NCBI GenBank assembly: GCA_027018875.1
Contig: JALUYA010000050.1
Location: forward strand, 1 to 32,026
DNA length: 32,026 nucleotides
Direction: 5' to 3'
Origin: Gammaproteobacteria bacterium
Lineage (GTDB): Bacteria > Pseudomonadota > Gammaproteobacteria > JAKDMP01
Made by a program: the position numbers and the translations under genes
Shown here: positions 8,407-17,038 of the stretch, in pieces
How the letters are laid out: every line of letters starts with the position of its first letter
How positions within the stretch are numbered: the stretch's first letter is position 1
Notes under the pieces: generated by a model
Database searches by the model: none
What the model was told of the DNA's origin: nothing
The model's input: only the letters and a program-made list of their open reading frames with translations

Positions 8407-9078
8407 TTATTTTTTTATGGTTTTGCGGGAGACGTAAGGCCTGAGCGCCGCGCGGAGCCGTTTGGCGACCTCGTTAATCTCTCCTTCAGCATCAATCTTG
8501 ATGAGTTTCTCCCGGGACTCATAAAATTCCGCCACGGGCCGGGTGTGTGACTCGAACACGCGCAAGCGGTTGGCTATGGTGGTTTCGTTGTCGTCGCTGC
8601 GGGGCGTCAGCTCGGTTCCGTCGCGATCGCAGTGGCCTTCGATTCGGGGCGGCTTGGTGTAGATATTGTAGACCCGGCCGCAGGTCGGGCAAGTTAACCG
8701 CCCGGCAAGACGCTGGATCAGTGCATCGGGGTCCGCCTCGAGCAGTAGCGCCGTATCGAGAGGCTGCTCAATTTTGGCGAGCATTTTTTCGAGCGATTTC
8801 GCCTGGGAAATATTGCGGGGAAACCCATCGAGAATGAACCCGTCCTGGGCGTCGGGACGGGCCAGCCGCTCGCGAATGATCTCCAGCACGATATCATCGG
8901 AAACCAGGCGACCGGTGTCCATGGCTTCCTTGGCCCGCTGCCCGAGTTTACTGCCCGAATCCAAGGTTTCGCGTAATAAATCCCCCGTGGCTACCTGGGG
9001 GATTTTATAGCGGCTGCTGAGGAGCTTGGCTTGGGTGCCCTTGCCCGATCCGGGGGCTCCCAACAGGATGATACGCAT
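8407..9078 (-). CDS. adk: Adenylate kinase with zinc-type LID
   Basis: Adk catalyses ATP + AMP = 2 ADP in the cytoplasm. The 223-residue product has the P-loop GAPGSGKGT (7-15), the AMP-binding segment TGDLLRE and the DGFPR motif. The LID is the long form with a zinc ligand set C130-x2-C133-x16-C150-x2-D153, common in Gram-positive and some proteobacterial enzymes but absent from the E. coli protein. The start at 9078 follows GGAGGTT at the right distance; an earlier ATG at 9093 lies directly ahead of that ribosome site. The gene is divergent from the phosphofructokinase gene, with 129 bases between. Confidence 0.97.
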   Translation of the reverse strand: MRIILLGAPGSGKGTQAKLLSSRYKIPQVATGDLLRETLDSGSKLGQRAKEAMDTGRLVSDDIVLEIIRERLARPDAQDGFILDGFPRNISQAKSLEKMLAKIEQPLDTALLLEADPDALIQRLAGRLTCPTCGRVYNIYTKPPRIEGHCDRDGTELTPRSDDNETTIANRLRVFESHTRPVAEFYESREKLIKIDAEGEINEVAKRLRAALRPYVSRKTIKK

Positions 9079-9207
9079 GATTGTAACCTCCAACTAAAAT
9101 GGCTGGCGTCGGGATGACGCGAAGCGCAAAGGTAGCCGAGATGGTTTGATTCGTCAATCCGGGTCGACTGTGGCAGAATACCAACCCGTGTTTAAGGAGG
9201 CCGTCAA

Positions 9208-10467
9208 ATGGTTCGGCGCAACGCCTTTTATGCCCAATCCGGCGGGGTTACCGCCGTGATCAATGCCACGGCCGCAGCGGTGATTGAATCCTGCCGCGAG
9301 CACCGTGATGTTATCGGCCGACTCTATGCCGGGCGCAACGGCATCCTTGGCGCCTTGCGCGAGGAACTCATCGATACCGGGAAAATAAGGAAGCGGATGC
9401 TCACTGCGATGAAATATACGCCGGGCGGCGTTTTCGGCTCTTGCCGTTATAAACTCGGAAGTTTGGAAGAATCGAAAGCGCAATATGAACGGTTGATCGC
9501 GGTGTTTCGGGCGTATGACATCGGCTATTTCTTTTACAACGGCGGCAATGACTCGGCCGATACGGCCTATAAAATTTCCCGGTTGGGCCGGCGCATGGGC
9601 TATCCGCTGGCCTGTATCGGCATCCCCAAAACGGTGGACAATGATCTTGTGGTGACCGACAGTTGCCCGGGCTTTGGATCGGTGGCGAAATATGTCGCGC
9701 TGGCGACTCGGGAGGCCGCGCTGGACGTGGCCTCCATGGCCGAGACCTCGACACGGGTTTTCATTTTCGAGGTTATGGGTCGTAACGCGGGATGGATCGC
9801 CGCCGCCGCCGGGCTCGCGGGCGAAGGCGCCGATGCGGCGCCACACCTGATCTTGTTTCCTGAGCGCGCTTTCGATGAGGCAGATTTTCTGGCTCGGGTC
9901 GATGCCTGTGTGCGGCGCAATGGTTATTGTGTTGTGGTTGCCGCGGAAGGGGTGCGCGATGCAAGCGGCCGTTTTCTTTCCGAGGCCGGCACCCGGGATG
10001 CCTTCGGACATGCCCAGCTCGGTGGGTTGGCGCCTTACCTGGCGAGCCGGGTCAAGGATCGTCTCGGCTATAAGTACCACTGGGCGGTCGCCGATTACCT
10101 GCAGCGATCCGCACGCCATATCGCCTCCCAGGTCGATTTGGATCATGCCCTTGCTGTCGGGCACGCGGCCGTCGAGTTTGCCGTTGCGGGTGAAAATGCG
10201 GTGATACCCGTCATTGAACGCCGTGCGGACAGCCCCTATCGCTGGCGCGTCTCCAAGGCACCGCTGGCCAGGATTGCCAACCGGGAAAAGAAACTACCCG
10301 CGGGATTCATCCGCCGCGATGGCTATGGGATCACCGCGCGGGCGCGGCGCTATCTTGCGCCACTAATCCGTGGGGAGGCTTATCCGCCCTACGCCGAAGG
10401 GTTGCCGAAATATGCCACCTTGGCGCCGGAGCTGGCGGTGCGGAAGTTGCCCCCCTGGAAGGACTGA
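9208..10467 (+). CDS. pfp: Pyrophosphate-dependent 6-phosphofructokinase
   Basis: The enzyme converts fructose 6-phosphate and PPi to fructose 1,6-bisphosphate and Pi, reversibly. The 419-residue protein carries GGNDS (112-116), where ATP enzymes have GGDGS. The aspartate in place of the second glycine-side residue blocks ATP and is a known marker of PPi use. PKTVDND (140-146) has a lysine where the E. coli enzyme has glycine, the second marker of the PPi type. The substrate loop VMGRNAGW is present near residue 190. The asparagine in GGND, in place of the usual aspartate, occurs in some PPi enzymes as far as I recall. The start follows AAGGAGG. PPi specificity is a strong inference, not a measurement. 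Confidence 0.92.
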   Translation: MVRRNAFYAQSGGVTAVINATAAAVIESCREHRDVIGRLYAGRNGILGALREELIDTGKIRKRMLTAMKYTPGGVFGSCRYKLGSLEESKAQYERLIAVFRAYDIGYFFYNGGNDSADTAYKISRLGRRMGYPLACIGIPKTVDNDLVVTDSCPGFGSVAKYVALATREAALDVASMAETSTRVFIFEVMGRNAGWIAAAAGLAGEGADAAPHLILFPERAFDEADFLARVDACVRRNGYCVVVAAEGVRDASGRFLSEAGTRDAFGHAQLGGLAPYLASRVKDRLGYKYHWAVADYLQRSARHIASQVDLDHALAVGHAAVEFAVAGENAVIPVIERRADSPYRWRVSKAPLARIANREKKLPAGFIRRDGYGITARARRYLAPLIRGEAYPPYAEGLPKYATLAPELAVRKLPPWKD

Positions 10468-10473
10468 GTTTAT

Positions 10474-10502
10474 GGGTTCAGGAAATATTCAGCCGTGAAC
10501 CC
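10474..10502 (+). other. Hairpin after the phosphofructokinase gene
   Basis: GGGTTCA (10474-10480) pairs with TGAACCC (10496-10502) around a 15-base loop, starting six bases after the stop codon. There is no T tract, so it may be a transcript-end stabiliser rather than an intrinsic terminator. Confidence 0.3.
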
Positions 10503-10568
10503 GGCAGTAATCCCGGCGCGAGTCGGGGGTTGGCTATCCCGGTGCGATGTTACGGATTGGGATCGGGC

Positions 10569-10598
10569 TTGCGTGCCGTGCTGATCAACGCTTAAAAT
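10569..10598 (+). promoter_or_regulatory. Candidate promoter of rpmB-rpmG
   Basis: TTGCGT (10569-10574) and TAAAAT (10593-10598) are 18 bases apart and lie about 40 bases upstream of the rpmB start. The boxes are near the sigma-70 consensus. Confidence 0.5.
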
Positions 10599-10636
10599 AC
10601 AAAGTTCAAGTTTAAGAACCTTTCTGCGGAGCCGAT

Positions 10637-10873
10637 ATGTCCCGAGTCTGCCAAGTGACGGGCAAACATCCAATGAGCGGAAACAATGTTTCGCATGCGA
10701 ACAACAAAACGCGGCGGCGGTTTCTGCCCAACCTTCATTACCGCCGGTTCTGGCTGCCATCCGAGCAGCGCTATATTCGGCTGCGGGTTTCCGCGCACGG
10801 GTTGAGAATCATCGACAAGAAAGGCATCGAGGCCGTGGTTGGTGAACTGCGTACCCACGGCATGAAGGTCTGA
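10637..10873 (+). CDS. rpmB: 50S ribosomal protein L28
   Basis: A basic 78-residue protein starting [10 protein letters not shown], the standard L28 opening, with the [15 protein letters not shown] segment and a C-terminal helix. Length equals that of E. coli L28. It lacks the paired CxxC zinc motif, so it is the zinc-free form. GCGGAG lies six bases before the ATG. It is 11 bases upstream of rpmG, the usual partner, and the two form an operon. Confidence 0.97.
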   Translation: MSRVCQVTGKHPMSGNNVSHANNKTRRRFLPNLHYRRFWLPSEQRYIRLRVSAHGLRIIDKKGIEAVVGELRTHGMKV

Positions 10874-10884
10874 GGAGTTAACGC

Positions 10885-11055
10885 ATGGCCAAGAACAACG
10901 CCCGGGAAAAGATTCGTCTGGTGTCCAGCGCCGGAACGGGGCATTTTTATACTACGACCAAGAATAAGCGCAATCATCCCGAGAAAATCGAAATCCGTAA
11001 ATTCGATCCCCGCGTGCGTCGGCATGTGATCTACAAGGAAGCGAAAATCAAGTAA
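10885..11055 (+). CDS. rpmG: 50S ribosomal protein L33
   Basis: A 56-residue basic protein beginning [20 protein letters not shown], with the family segment [21 protein letters not shown] and no cysteine, which is the zinc-free form. AGGAG is placed correctly before the ATG. An imperfect hairpin (11078-11084 with 11109-11115) follows the stop but lacks a good T tract. Confidence 0.97.
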   Translation: MAKNNAREKIRLVSSAGTGHFYTTTKNKRNHPEKIEIRKFDPRVRRHVIYKEAKIK

Positions 11056-11253
11056 TATCCGTCCCGGGGTTCGATGGGAGATGGGGGCATTGTTCCGGGA
11101 GTATCACTCCATCTCATTTCCGGATGTAGCGAACCGCCGCAGCCGCCCACGGTAGATTATTTCCAACTCCGGCAGGCTCCTAGGATATTATGAGCCTTGG
11201 CGGATGGGATCCGGAAGGAGACGGCGACGGAGACGGAGGCATATAAAGACTCG

Positions 11254-11886
11254 ATGCTGTTGGTACTGCGCCGCCGGGTGCAGGGCTGGATTGCGGGGGC
11301 CTTTGCGCCCCTGGTCAATTGGCTGGCGGTGCGGGGGGTCAAGCCGAACCAGGTTTCCTGGGGGGGATTTATCCTGGCGGTTCTGGCGGCGGTTCTGGCG
11401 GGGCTCGGCCTGTTTCTTATTGCCGGGCTGCTGTATTTCTTCAGCGGTGTGGCGGATTTGATCGATGGTGCGCTTGCGCGTCGGGCCGGCAGGGAGTCGC
11501 GTTTTGGAGCCTTCCTCGATTCGATCCTGGATCGGGCGGGGGAAGGATTGATTCATGTGGCGGCCGCGGTAACCTTTGCCCGGTGGGGCTTGTGGGCAGG
11601 CGTACTCGCCGTGTGCCTATCGCTATCCGGCTCCTATCTCACCAGCTATGCGCGGGCGCGGGCGGATGGTCTGGGGGAGGCGATCCATGAGGCCTGGTTC
11701 AGCCGGGGTGAGCGCGTGGTGCTGCTGGGGGCGGGGCTTGTGTTCCATTTTGCGCTGATCGCTTTTTGGGCTATCGCCGTCATGAGCTGGGCCACCGCGC
11801 TGCAACGAACTTGGATAGTCCACCGGCGCTTGGCGGTTCCCCCGCCCGGGCCGGAGCATGCGAAACCGGGGAAGCGGAATCCGTAG
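11254..11886 (+). CDS. CDP-alcohol phosphatidyltransferase family membrane protein
   Basis: Enzymes of this family transfer a phosphatidyl group from a CDP-lipid to an alcohol in the inner membrane. The motif D71-G72-x2-A75-R76-x8-G85-x3-D89-x3-D93 is complete. Several hydrophobic segments fit an integral membrane enzyme, and the segment VKPNQVS before the first helix is typical. The acceptor alcohol cannot be told; PgsA-like and inositol-phosphate synthase-like relatives share the motif. The start is uncertain: the frame runs upstream to a TTG at 11197, and the ATG at 11254 is preceded by GGAGG only at long range. I chose the ATG because homologues usually begin just before the segment LRRRVQGW. 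Confidence 0.85.
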   Translation: MLLVLRRRVQGWIAGAFAPLVNWLAVRGVKPNQVSWGGFILAVLAAVLAGLGLFLIAGLLYFFSGVADLIDGALARRAGRESRFGAFLDSILDRAGEGLIHVAAAVTFARWGLWAGVLAVCLSLSGSYLTSYARARADGLGEAIHEAWFSRGERVVLLGAGLVFHFALIAFWAIAVMSWATALQRTWIVHRRLAVPPPGPEHAKPGKRNP

Positions 11887-11900
11887 TATGCAATTTCCCG

Positions 11901-11928
11901 CCCGGTAACCGGGAGCCGATATTTTTTT
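11901..11928 (+). terminator. Intrinsic terminator after the phosphatidyltransferase gene
   Basis: A small GC hairpin (CCCGG, TAA loop, CCGGG; 11901-11913) is followed by AGCCGATA and seven T residues. It lies 15 bases past the stop and before the convergent rnd gene. Confidence 0.55.
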
Positions 11929-11947
11929 AGCCGGGATATGCGGAGTC

Positions 11948-12838
11948 CTACGGGATAGCGGGCGATTCGTCGGCAATGGGGGTCAACAGATCGAGGAGCA
12001 CGCGCCCATAGCGGTGGCGGGCCGCCGGGGAAAGCCCGCGAATCGCGGCCAATCCATCCAGGTCGGTCGGAGCAAGGCGAGCCAGCAACAGGAGAATGTC
12101 GTCGCGTACCAGCCACTGTCGCGGGCGGTCTTCGGCCATGGCCTGGCGTTCACGCCAAGCCGCCAATCGCTGCAGCCTCTCTCGGGCGGCGCCCGAGAGC
12201 CTCCGGGCGGCACGAATCCGGCGCCAAGCCTCATCCGGATTGGGTAAGTAGCGGGCGATATTGGTACATGTCTCCATCGCCGTTCTGAAGCTCCGGGCAA
12301 GGCCGTTATCCTCGAGGTCACGGCTTAGCATAGAGTAAAGAACCCCCAGGTAACGTACATCATCGGCGGCGTAGCGGATGGCGGTCTGCGAAAGCGGGCG
12401 CTTAAGCCAGTCGTAGCGGCCCAGCGGGGGGGCCGTGACGGCTTCCAGTCTGTCTCTGACCAGGGCGGTGTACCCGATCTGGTCCTGCCGCCCGAGATGT
12501 GCGGTTGCGGCCTGGGTGTCGAATAGCGGTGCCGGCACCCGGCCATAGTAGTGAGCGATAAGTTCGAGATCCTGATAGGCGGCATGAAGGATTTTTGTTC
12601 CCGGTGTAGCGAAAAGCAAGGCGGGAAACGCCGGGGATTCCCCGAGCGCCTGCGGGTCGACGAGCACAATGCGTTCGGGGATGGCGACCTGGAGCAGGCC
12701 GAAGCGGGGGTAATAGTTTCGGTCCCGTACAAATTCGGTGTCCAATCCGAGCCATGGGGCACCGGCGGCCTCGCGTACGAAGTTCTGCAGATCTGAGTTT
12801 CGGGTGATCAGTTCGGGAATCAGATTCATAGTTGGCAT
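11948..12838 (-). CDS. rnd: Ribonuclease D
   Basis: RNase D is a 3'-5' exoribonuclease that trims tRNA precursors. The 296-residue protein has the DEDDy catalytic set: Asp33 and Glu35 in LDTEF, Asp90 in AYQDLEL, and Tyr156/Asp160 in YAADD. An HRDC domain follows (about 210-285). It is shorter than E. coli RNase D (375), with room for one HRDC domain rather than two. A second ATG three codons in (12829) is equally possible; neither start has a strong ribosome site. The gene is divergent from mpl with a 54-base gap. Confidence 0.93.
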   Translation of the reverse strand: MPTMNLIPELITRNSDLQNFVREAAGAPWLGLDTEFVRDRNYYPRFGLLQVAIPERIVLVDPQALGESPAFPALLFATPGTKILHAAYQDLELIAHYYGRVPAPLFDTQAATAHLGRQDQIGYTALVRDRLEAVTAPPLGRYDWLKRPLSQTAIRYAADDVRYLGVLYSMLSRDLEDNGLARSFRTAMETCTNIARYLPNPDEAWRRIRAARRLSGAARERLQRLAAWRERQAMAEDRPRQWLVRDDILLLLARLAPTDLDGLAAIRGLSPAARHRYGRVLLDLLTPIADESPAIP

Positions 12839-12892
12839 AATACCCGGTATTTATTCCGGAGGATCCAGCCGCCGGATCCACGAGCTTCAACT

Positions 12893-14251
12893 ATGCACAT
12901 CCACATTCTGGGTATCGGCGGCACCCTTATGACCGGCGTCGCCCTCTTGGCCAAGGCGCTGGGTTTTACGGTGAGTGGGTCGGACGGCCCCCTGTATCCG
13001 CCGATGAGCGAGGTGCTGGCCGATGCGGGCATTTCGGTTTCCGCGGGCTACGATCCGCGCCGGCTTGAGCCGGCTCCCGGGCGGATCGTGATCGGCAATG
13101 CCCTGTCCCGGGGCAACCCCGAGGTGGAGCAGGTATTGAACCGGGGGCTGGATTACACTTCCGGCCCCGCGTTTCTCGCCGCGCAGGTGCTGCGCGGGCG
13201 GCGCGTAGTCGCCGTTGCCGGGACTCATGGGAAAACCACCACGGCGAGCCTGATCGCATGGATCCTGGAGGTTGCCGGTTATCATCCGGGGTTTCTCATT
13301 GGGGGGTTACCGGAAAACTTCGATATCCCGGCCCGGCTGGGGCGGGGCGAGGTGTTTGTGATCGAGGCCGATGAATACGACACGGCCTTCTTCGACAAGC
13401 GGGCCAAGTTTGTTCACTATCGCCCGCAGGTGCTCGTGCTGACCAACCTGGAATATGACCATGGCGACATCTACCCGGATCTGGCGGCGATCGAACGCCA
13501 GTTTCATCACCTGGTGCGCACCGTGCCCGGCCGGGGGAAAATCATTGCTCACGGCGGCGATGCCGCGTTGGCCCGGGTGTTGGCCCGGGGTTGCTGGACC
13601 CCGGTCGAGAAATTTGGCGGGGGATCACAGGCGCGGTTGACGGGGCAACCCATTACCCCGAAGCGTTTCGAGCTGTGGCTGGATGGGGAACCCCATACTA
13701 CCGTAACCTGGGGGTTGCGAGGCAACCATAACATGGAAAATGCGTTGGCCGCCCTGGCGGCAACCCGCACGTTGGGAGTGCCGCTGGAGACTTCGGTGCG
13801 GGCGCTGACGAGCTTTCGGGGGGTCCGGCGGCGCTTGACGCTGCTTGCCGCAGCAGGCGGGATCCGGATTTTCGATGACTTTGCCCATCACCCGAGTGCC
13901 ATTGCCCGGACGCTGGAGGCGCTGCGGACGGCGGAAAGGCGGTTGCTGGTGGCGCTTGAGTTCCGGTCAAATTCAATGCGCTCGGGCATCCATGCCGAGC
14001 GGCTCGCCACGGCGTTGGCGGCGGCGGATCGGGTCTTTGTGCTGCGGCGCTCGGATCTGGCCTGGTGCCCGAAAACTACACTGGCCCCGCTGGGCGCCAG
14101 GCTGTGCCTGGCCGCGACGCCGGATGATCTCGCCCGGTTGCTGCTGGCGGAGTTGCATTCGGGAGACGACGTGGTATTTATGTCCAATGGTGATTTCGCC
14201 TCCCTGGCCACGCGTATCGCCCAAGGCGTTCAATCCGCAGGTGCGACATGA
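12893..14251 (+). CDS. mpl: UDP-N-acetylmuramate:L-alanyl-gamma-D-glutamyl-meso-diaminopimelate ligase
   Basis: Mpl joins recycled murein tripeptide to UDP-MurNAc in the cytoplasm, saving cell-wall material. The 452-residue protein starts MHIHILGIGGT, has the Mur-ligase P-loop GTHGKTTT (from residue 110), the segment EADEYDTAFFDKR characteristic of Mpl, then the central NHNMENALAA and C-terminal DDFAHHP motifs. Length is normal for Mpl. No clear ribosome site precedes the ATG; initiation may depend on a short leader. The stop overlaps the ATG of a short cysteine-rich frame. Confidence 0.96.
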   Translation: MHIHILGIGGTLMTGVALLAKALGFTVSGSDGPLYPPMSEVLADAGISVSAGYDPRRLEPAPGRIVIGNALSRGNPEVEQVLNRGLDYTSGPAFLAAQVLRGRRVVAVAGTHGKTTTASLIAWILEVAGYHPGFLIGGLPENFDIPARLGRGEVFVIEADEYDTAFFDKRAKFVHYRPQVLVLTNLEYDHGDIYPDLAAIERQFHHLVRTVPGRGKIIAHGGDAALARVLARGCWTPVEKFGGGSQARLTGQPITPKRFELWLDGEPHTTVTWGLRGNHNMENALAALAATRTLGVPLETSVRALTSFRGVRRRLTLLAAAGGIRIFDDFAHHPSAIARTLEALRTAERRLLVALEFRSNSMRSGIHAERLATALAAADRVFVLRRSDLAWCPKTTLAPLGARLCLAATPDDLARLLLAELHSGDDVVFMSNGDFASLATRIAQGVQSAGAT

Positions 14252-14370
14252 AACGTTATCCGGGATCCGAATTCCGGGACTCGGGTTGCCGCTCGTGGTG
14301 CAACATCGGGTGCGTGATGCAGGAGTGCGGTTGCTTTCCCCCTCGGTGCAGCGACGGCTCGGCACCTTAG
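14248..14370 (+). CDS. Possible 40-residue cysteine-rich protein overlapping the mpl stop
   Basis: An ATG at 14248 overlaps the mpl stop in an ATGA arrangement, often a sign of translational coupling, and opens a 40-codon frame ending in TAG at 14370. It has six cysteines at positions 14, 18, 22, 27, 29 and 34 (pattern C-x3-C-x3-C-x4-C-x-C-x4-C), more than chance would usually give. I recognise no family, and a separate ribosome site is not seen. It could be a small metal-binding protein or simply an accident of GC-rich intergenic DNA. In many gammaproteobacteria ubiX lies after mpl; this is not a visible remnant of it. Confidence 0.25.
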   Translation: MKRYPGSEFRDSGCRSWCNIGCVMQECGCFPPRCSDGSAP

Positions 14371-14413
14371 GCGAAGATTCGAAACCGCCTGGAATAGGGC
14401 ATTGCGCCGGAGG

Positions 14414-14439
14414 GCACCCCGAGCTTAGGCTCAGGGTGC
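14414..14439. terminator. Hairpin at the convergent mpl/recX ends
   Basis: GCACCC pairs with GGGTGC and GAGC with GCTC around a TTAG loop, with one mismatch between. It overlaps the last codons of recX. Neither strand has a clear T tract, so termination is only likely. Confidence 0.4.
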
Positions 14440-14856
14440 CGACGGCTCCGAGAGAACTCGGGCAATCTGGGCGGCGCTATAGCCGCGACGTTCGAGAAAG
14501 CGCGCCTGGCGGGCCCATGCCCGGGAATCATTCGGTAGGGTATCGCTAAAATGTCTTTGCCTGGCCGCGGCGGCCCGTCTGATCCATTCATCCTCCTCGA
14601 TCGAGTCCAGGGGCTCCATAACCCCGGAATCGATTCCGTGTGAGCGCAGATCGGCACGAATGCGCAGGGGGCCATATCCCCGGCGCAGCCTGATTTGTAC
14701 CATTTGTTCGATGAATCGTTGCTCGCTGAGCAGGCCTTCGTCCTCGAGCCGTTTTGCAGTCGCTTCCGCCTGGGCGGCAGGTATCCCGCGACGCTCCAGT
14801 TTGGCAATCAGCTCCACCCGACCGTGTTCGCGCCGGGCCAGCAGGCGCAAGGCCAT
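14431..14856 (-). CDS. recX: Regulatory protein RecX
   Basis: RecX binds RecA filaments and limits RecA activity. From the ATG at 14856 the product is 141 residues, opening MALRLLARREHGR, the helix that starts the RecX fold. Later motifs ERRGIPAAQAEA, RLEDEGLLSEQRF and RRGYGPLRIRADL fit the three-helix repeats. RecX proteins are usually 150-170 residues, so a start slightly upstream is possible; a TTG at 14913 in the same frame would overlap the recA end and add 19 residues. With the ATG the gap to recA is 37 bases. The open frame continues upstream, opposite a real recA frame, and should not be counted. Confidence 0.9.
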   Translation of the reverse strand: MALRLLARREHGRVELIAKLERRGIPAAQAEATAKRLEDEGLLSEQRFIEQMVQIRLRRGYGPLRIRADLRSHGIDSGVMEPLDSIEEDEWIRRAAAARQRHFSDTLPNDSRAWARQARFLERRGYSAAQIARVLSEPSAP

Positions 14857-14893
14857 AGCCCGGGGGTCTGGTGATCCTGCCGGAGTCGCCGGA

Positions 14894-15931
14894 TCAGTCT
14901 TTTTCCGTCGCAACTGTTTCTTGCTTATCGGTCGGGTACGGCAGCAGCTTCTCACGCAGGGCGTGATCGATACGCGCGGCGATATCCGTATGCTCCTTGA
15001 GGAACTGGCGCGCATTGTCCTTGCCCTGGCCGATGCGCTCGCCCTCACAGCTATACCATGCGCCGGATTTATCGATAATGTTGTTGGCAACACCGAGGTC
15101 GATTAATTCCCCCTCGCGCGAGCTGCCTTCTCCGTAGAGGATGTCGAATTCGGCGACGCGGAACGGCGGTGCAACCTTGTTCTTAACTACTTTCACCCGT
15201 GTCTGGTTCCCGATAATCTCATCACCCCGCTTGATCGAACCGATGCGGCGAATGTCGAGGCGGACCGAGGCATAAAATTTCAGTGCGTTTCCGCCCGTGG
15301 TGGTTTCCGGATTGCCGAACATGACGCCGATCTTCATGCGAATCTGGTTGATGAAGATTACCAGCGTATTGGATCGCTTGATATTGGAGGTAAGCTTGCG
15401 CAGCGCCTGGCTCATCAGGCGAGCCTGTAGGCCGACATGCGAGTCGCCCATTTCACCTTCAATTTCGGCGCGTGGTGTGAGTGCGGCTACGGAGTCGACA
15501 ACCACTACATCCACCGCTCCCGAACGTACCAGCATATCGGTGATCTCGAGTGCCTGTTCCCCGGTATCGGGCTGGGATATCAGCAAATCCCCGGTATTGA
15601 CCCCCAATTTTTCCGCATAGATCGGGTCGAGCGCGTGCTCGGCATCCACGAAGGCGGCTGTACCGCCGATCTTCTGCGCCTGGGCCACGACCTGTAGGGC
15701 CAGCGTGGTTTTACCCGAGGACTCGGGGCCAAAAATCTCCGTTACCCGTCCGCGCGGTAAACCGCCGACGCCGAGGGCGATGTCGATGCCCAGGGATCCG
15801 GTGGAAACCACCTCGACGTCGGGTAGTGCCCCGCTGTCGCCGAGGCGCATGACTGAACCCTTGCCAAATTGCCGCTCAATTTGTCCTAATGCCGCCGCGA
15901 GGGCTTTTTTGCGATGTTCATCCATCCCCAT
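14894..15931 (-). CDS. recA: Recombinase RecA
   Basis: RecA forms filaments on single-stranded DNA, drives strand exchange and triggers LexA cleavage. The 345-residue protein has Walker A GPESSGKT (68-75), Walker [11 protein letters not shown], the L2-region signature [22 protein letters not shown] and an acidic-polar C-terminal tail. I chose the ATG at 15931 because a GAGGCGGG site lies just ahead; the ATG two codons later is the alternative. The gene is 31 bases after thpR, and I see no CTGT-N8-ACAG LexA box in that gap or in the region before it. Confidence 0.98.
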   Translation of the reverse strand: MGMDEHRKKALAAALGQIERQFGKGSVMRLGDSGALPDVEVVSTGSLGIDIALGVGGLPRGRVTEIFGPESSGKTTLALQVVAQAQKIGGTAAFVDAEHALDPIYAEKLGVNTGDLLISQPDTGEQALEITDMLVRSGAVDVVVVDSVAALTPRAEIEGEMGDSHVGLQARLMSQALRKLTSNIKRSNTLVIFINQIRMKIGVMFGNPETTTGGNALKFYASVRLDIRRIGSIKRGDEIIGNQTRVKVVKNKVAPPFRVAEFDILYGEGSSREGELIDLGVANNIIDKSGAWYSCEGERIGQGKDNARQFLKEHTDIAARIDHALREKLLPYPTDKQETVATEKD

Positions 15932-15962
15932 ATCCCGCCTCAGAAGTCTGCCCCCCATTATT

Positions 15963-16499
15963 TCATAGCCGGGTGCCGGGCCACTCGGCCAGTACCCGGT
16001 AGCATACTCCCGTGGCCGTGGACTCGCTCGCTATCAAGGAAAAACCGGCATAATTCCAGTGAATCGCGCGTACGGTCGGGAGGGGGCCATATGCGACCTT
16101 GCGCACCAAGCTCAGGTGTGCCCGCCAGTCGCGGACCGGGCCGGGGGGGCATAGATCCGCAGCAATCAGCATGCGGCGCAGTCGGTTGACATGCCGCGCA
16201 AGGAGTAATGGTGTACGCCGGGGACCATACCAGAGGACCCGTGAGGCTGCGAAGTAACCCAGCCGGTTTAGGATTAATTCGCCGTGGACCAGTGGCAGGC
16301 TTGCCGCGACGTCCATGATGGAAGCCAGGCGGTTGCGAGGTTGGCTCCCCAGGAAAACCAGGGTCAGGTGGAAATGCGATGGTGCTACGATCCGGCCGCC
16401 GCTGCTGCGGGTTACCTCACGGGTTGCCCACCGAATGGCCCGGCGCAGAGCCGCATCCGGCCACAAGGCAAAAAACAGTCGGAGGGATTCAGATGGCAT
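15963..16499 (-). CDS. thpR: RNA 2',3'-cyclic phosphodiesterase (2H family)
   Basis: ThpR hydrolyses 2',3'-cyclic phosphate ends of RNA and was first described as a 2'-5' RNA ligase. The 178-residue protein has both HxTx-type motifs: HLTL at 44-47 and HLSL at 128-131. It opens [10 protein letters not shown] as usual in the family. The start at 16499 has GGAAGG eight bases ahead and overlaps the last codons of pncC by 11 bases, so the two genes are probably translated together. The gene sits between pncC and recA, a position that puts recA downstream in the same transcript. Confidence 0.9.
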   Translation of the reverse strand: MPSESLRLFFALWPDAALRRAIRWATREVTRSSGGRIVAPSHFHLTLVFLGSQPRNRLASIMDVAASLPLVHGELILNRLGYFAASRVLWYGPRRTPLLLARHVNRLRRMLIAADLCPPGPVRDWRAHLSLVRKVAYGPLPTVRAIHWNYAGFSLIASESTATGVCYRVLAEWPGTRL

Positions 16500-17007
16500 C
16501 GAGCAGACCTTCCAGGGCTCGGCGTACCGTCGCACGGCGTACCTGCTCGCGGTTTCCAGGGAAGGTTTCCAGCACACTCGATAACCGCTCCTTGGCGCCT
16601 ATCCAGGCAAGCCATACCGTGCCCACGGGTTTTCCCGCCGCGCCGCCGGAGGGCCCGGCGACCCCGGTGACAGCCACGATAAGGTCGGCACCGGTTCTGG
16701 CGTGGGCGCCTTGCGCCATCGCTACGGCGACTTCGCGGCTTACGGCTCCATGTCGTTCGATGCGGGAGGCCGGAACACCAAGGAGCGAGATTTTTTCTTC
16801 ATTGGCGTAGGCGACGATGCCGGCGCGAAACCAGGCCGAGCTACCGGGCACGTCGGTGATACACTTAGCTATCCAGCCCCCGGTGCAGGATTCCGCGGTG
16901 GCCAGCAGGATACCGGCGTGGGTGCAGATCGTACCGAGTTCATGAGCCAGGGTGTAGAGGCACCGATCATCGCCCGGCTTGCTCCCCGCTATCTCACTCA
17001 CTAGCAT
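16489..17007 (-). CDS. pncC: Nicotinamide-nucleotide amidohydrolase (CinA C-terminal domain)
   Basis: PncC deamidates nicotinamide mononucleotide to nicotinate mononucleotide in NAD recycling. The 172-residue single-domain protein carries ATAESCTGG (from about residue 36), GIVAYANEEKISLLGV and the TGVAGPSGG loop, all typical of this family. It lacks the N-terminal molybdopterin-like CinA domain, as in E. coli YgaD. The gene begins 31 bases from divergent mutS, and the close pncC-recA pairing is common in gammaproteobacteria. The region between holds no room for long regulatory sites. Confidence 0.93.
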   Translation of the reverse strand: MLVSEIAGSKPGDDRCLYTLAHELGTICTHAGILLATAESCTGGWIAKCITDVPGSSAWFRAGIVAYANEEKISLLGVPASRIERHGAVSREVAVAMAQGAHARTGADLIVAVTGVAGPSGGAAGKPVGTVWLAWIGAKERLSSVLETFPGNREQVRRATVRRALEGLLDAI

Positions 17008-17038
17008 GTGCCTTTACTTGATTCGAGGGAAATTGTAG

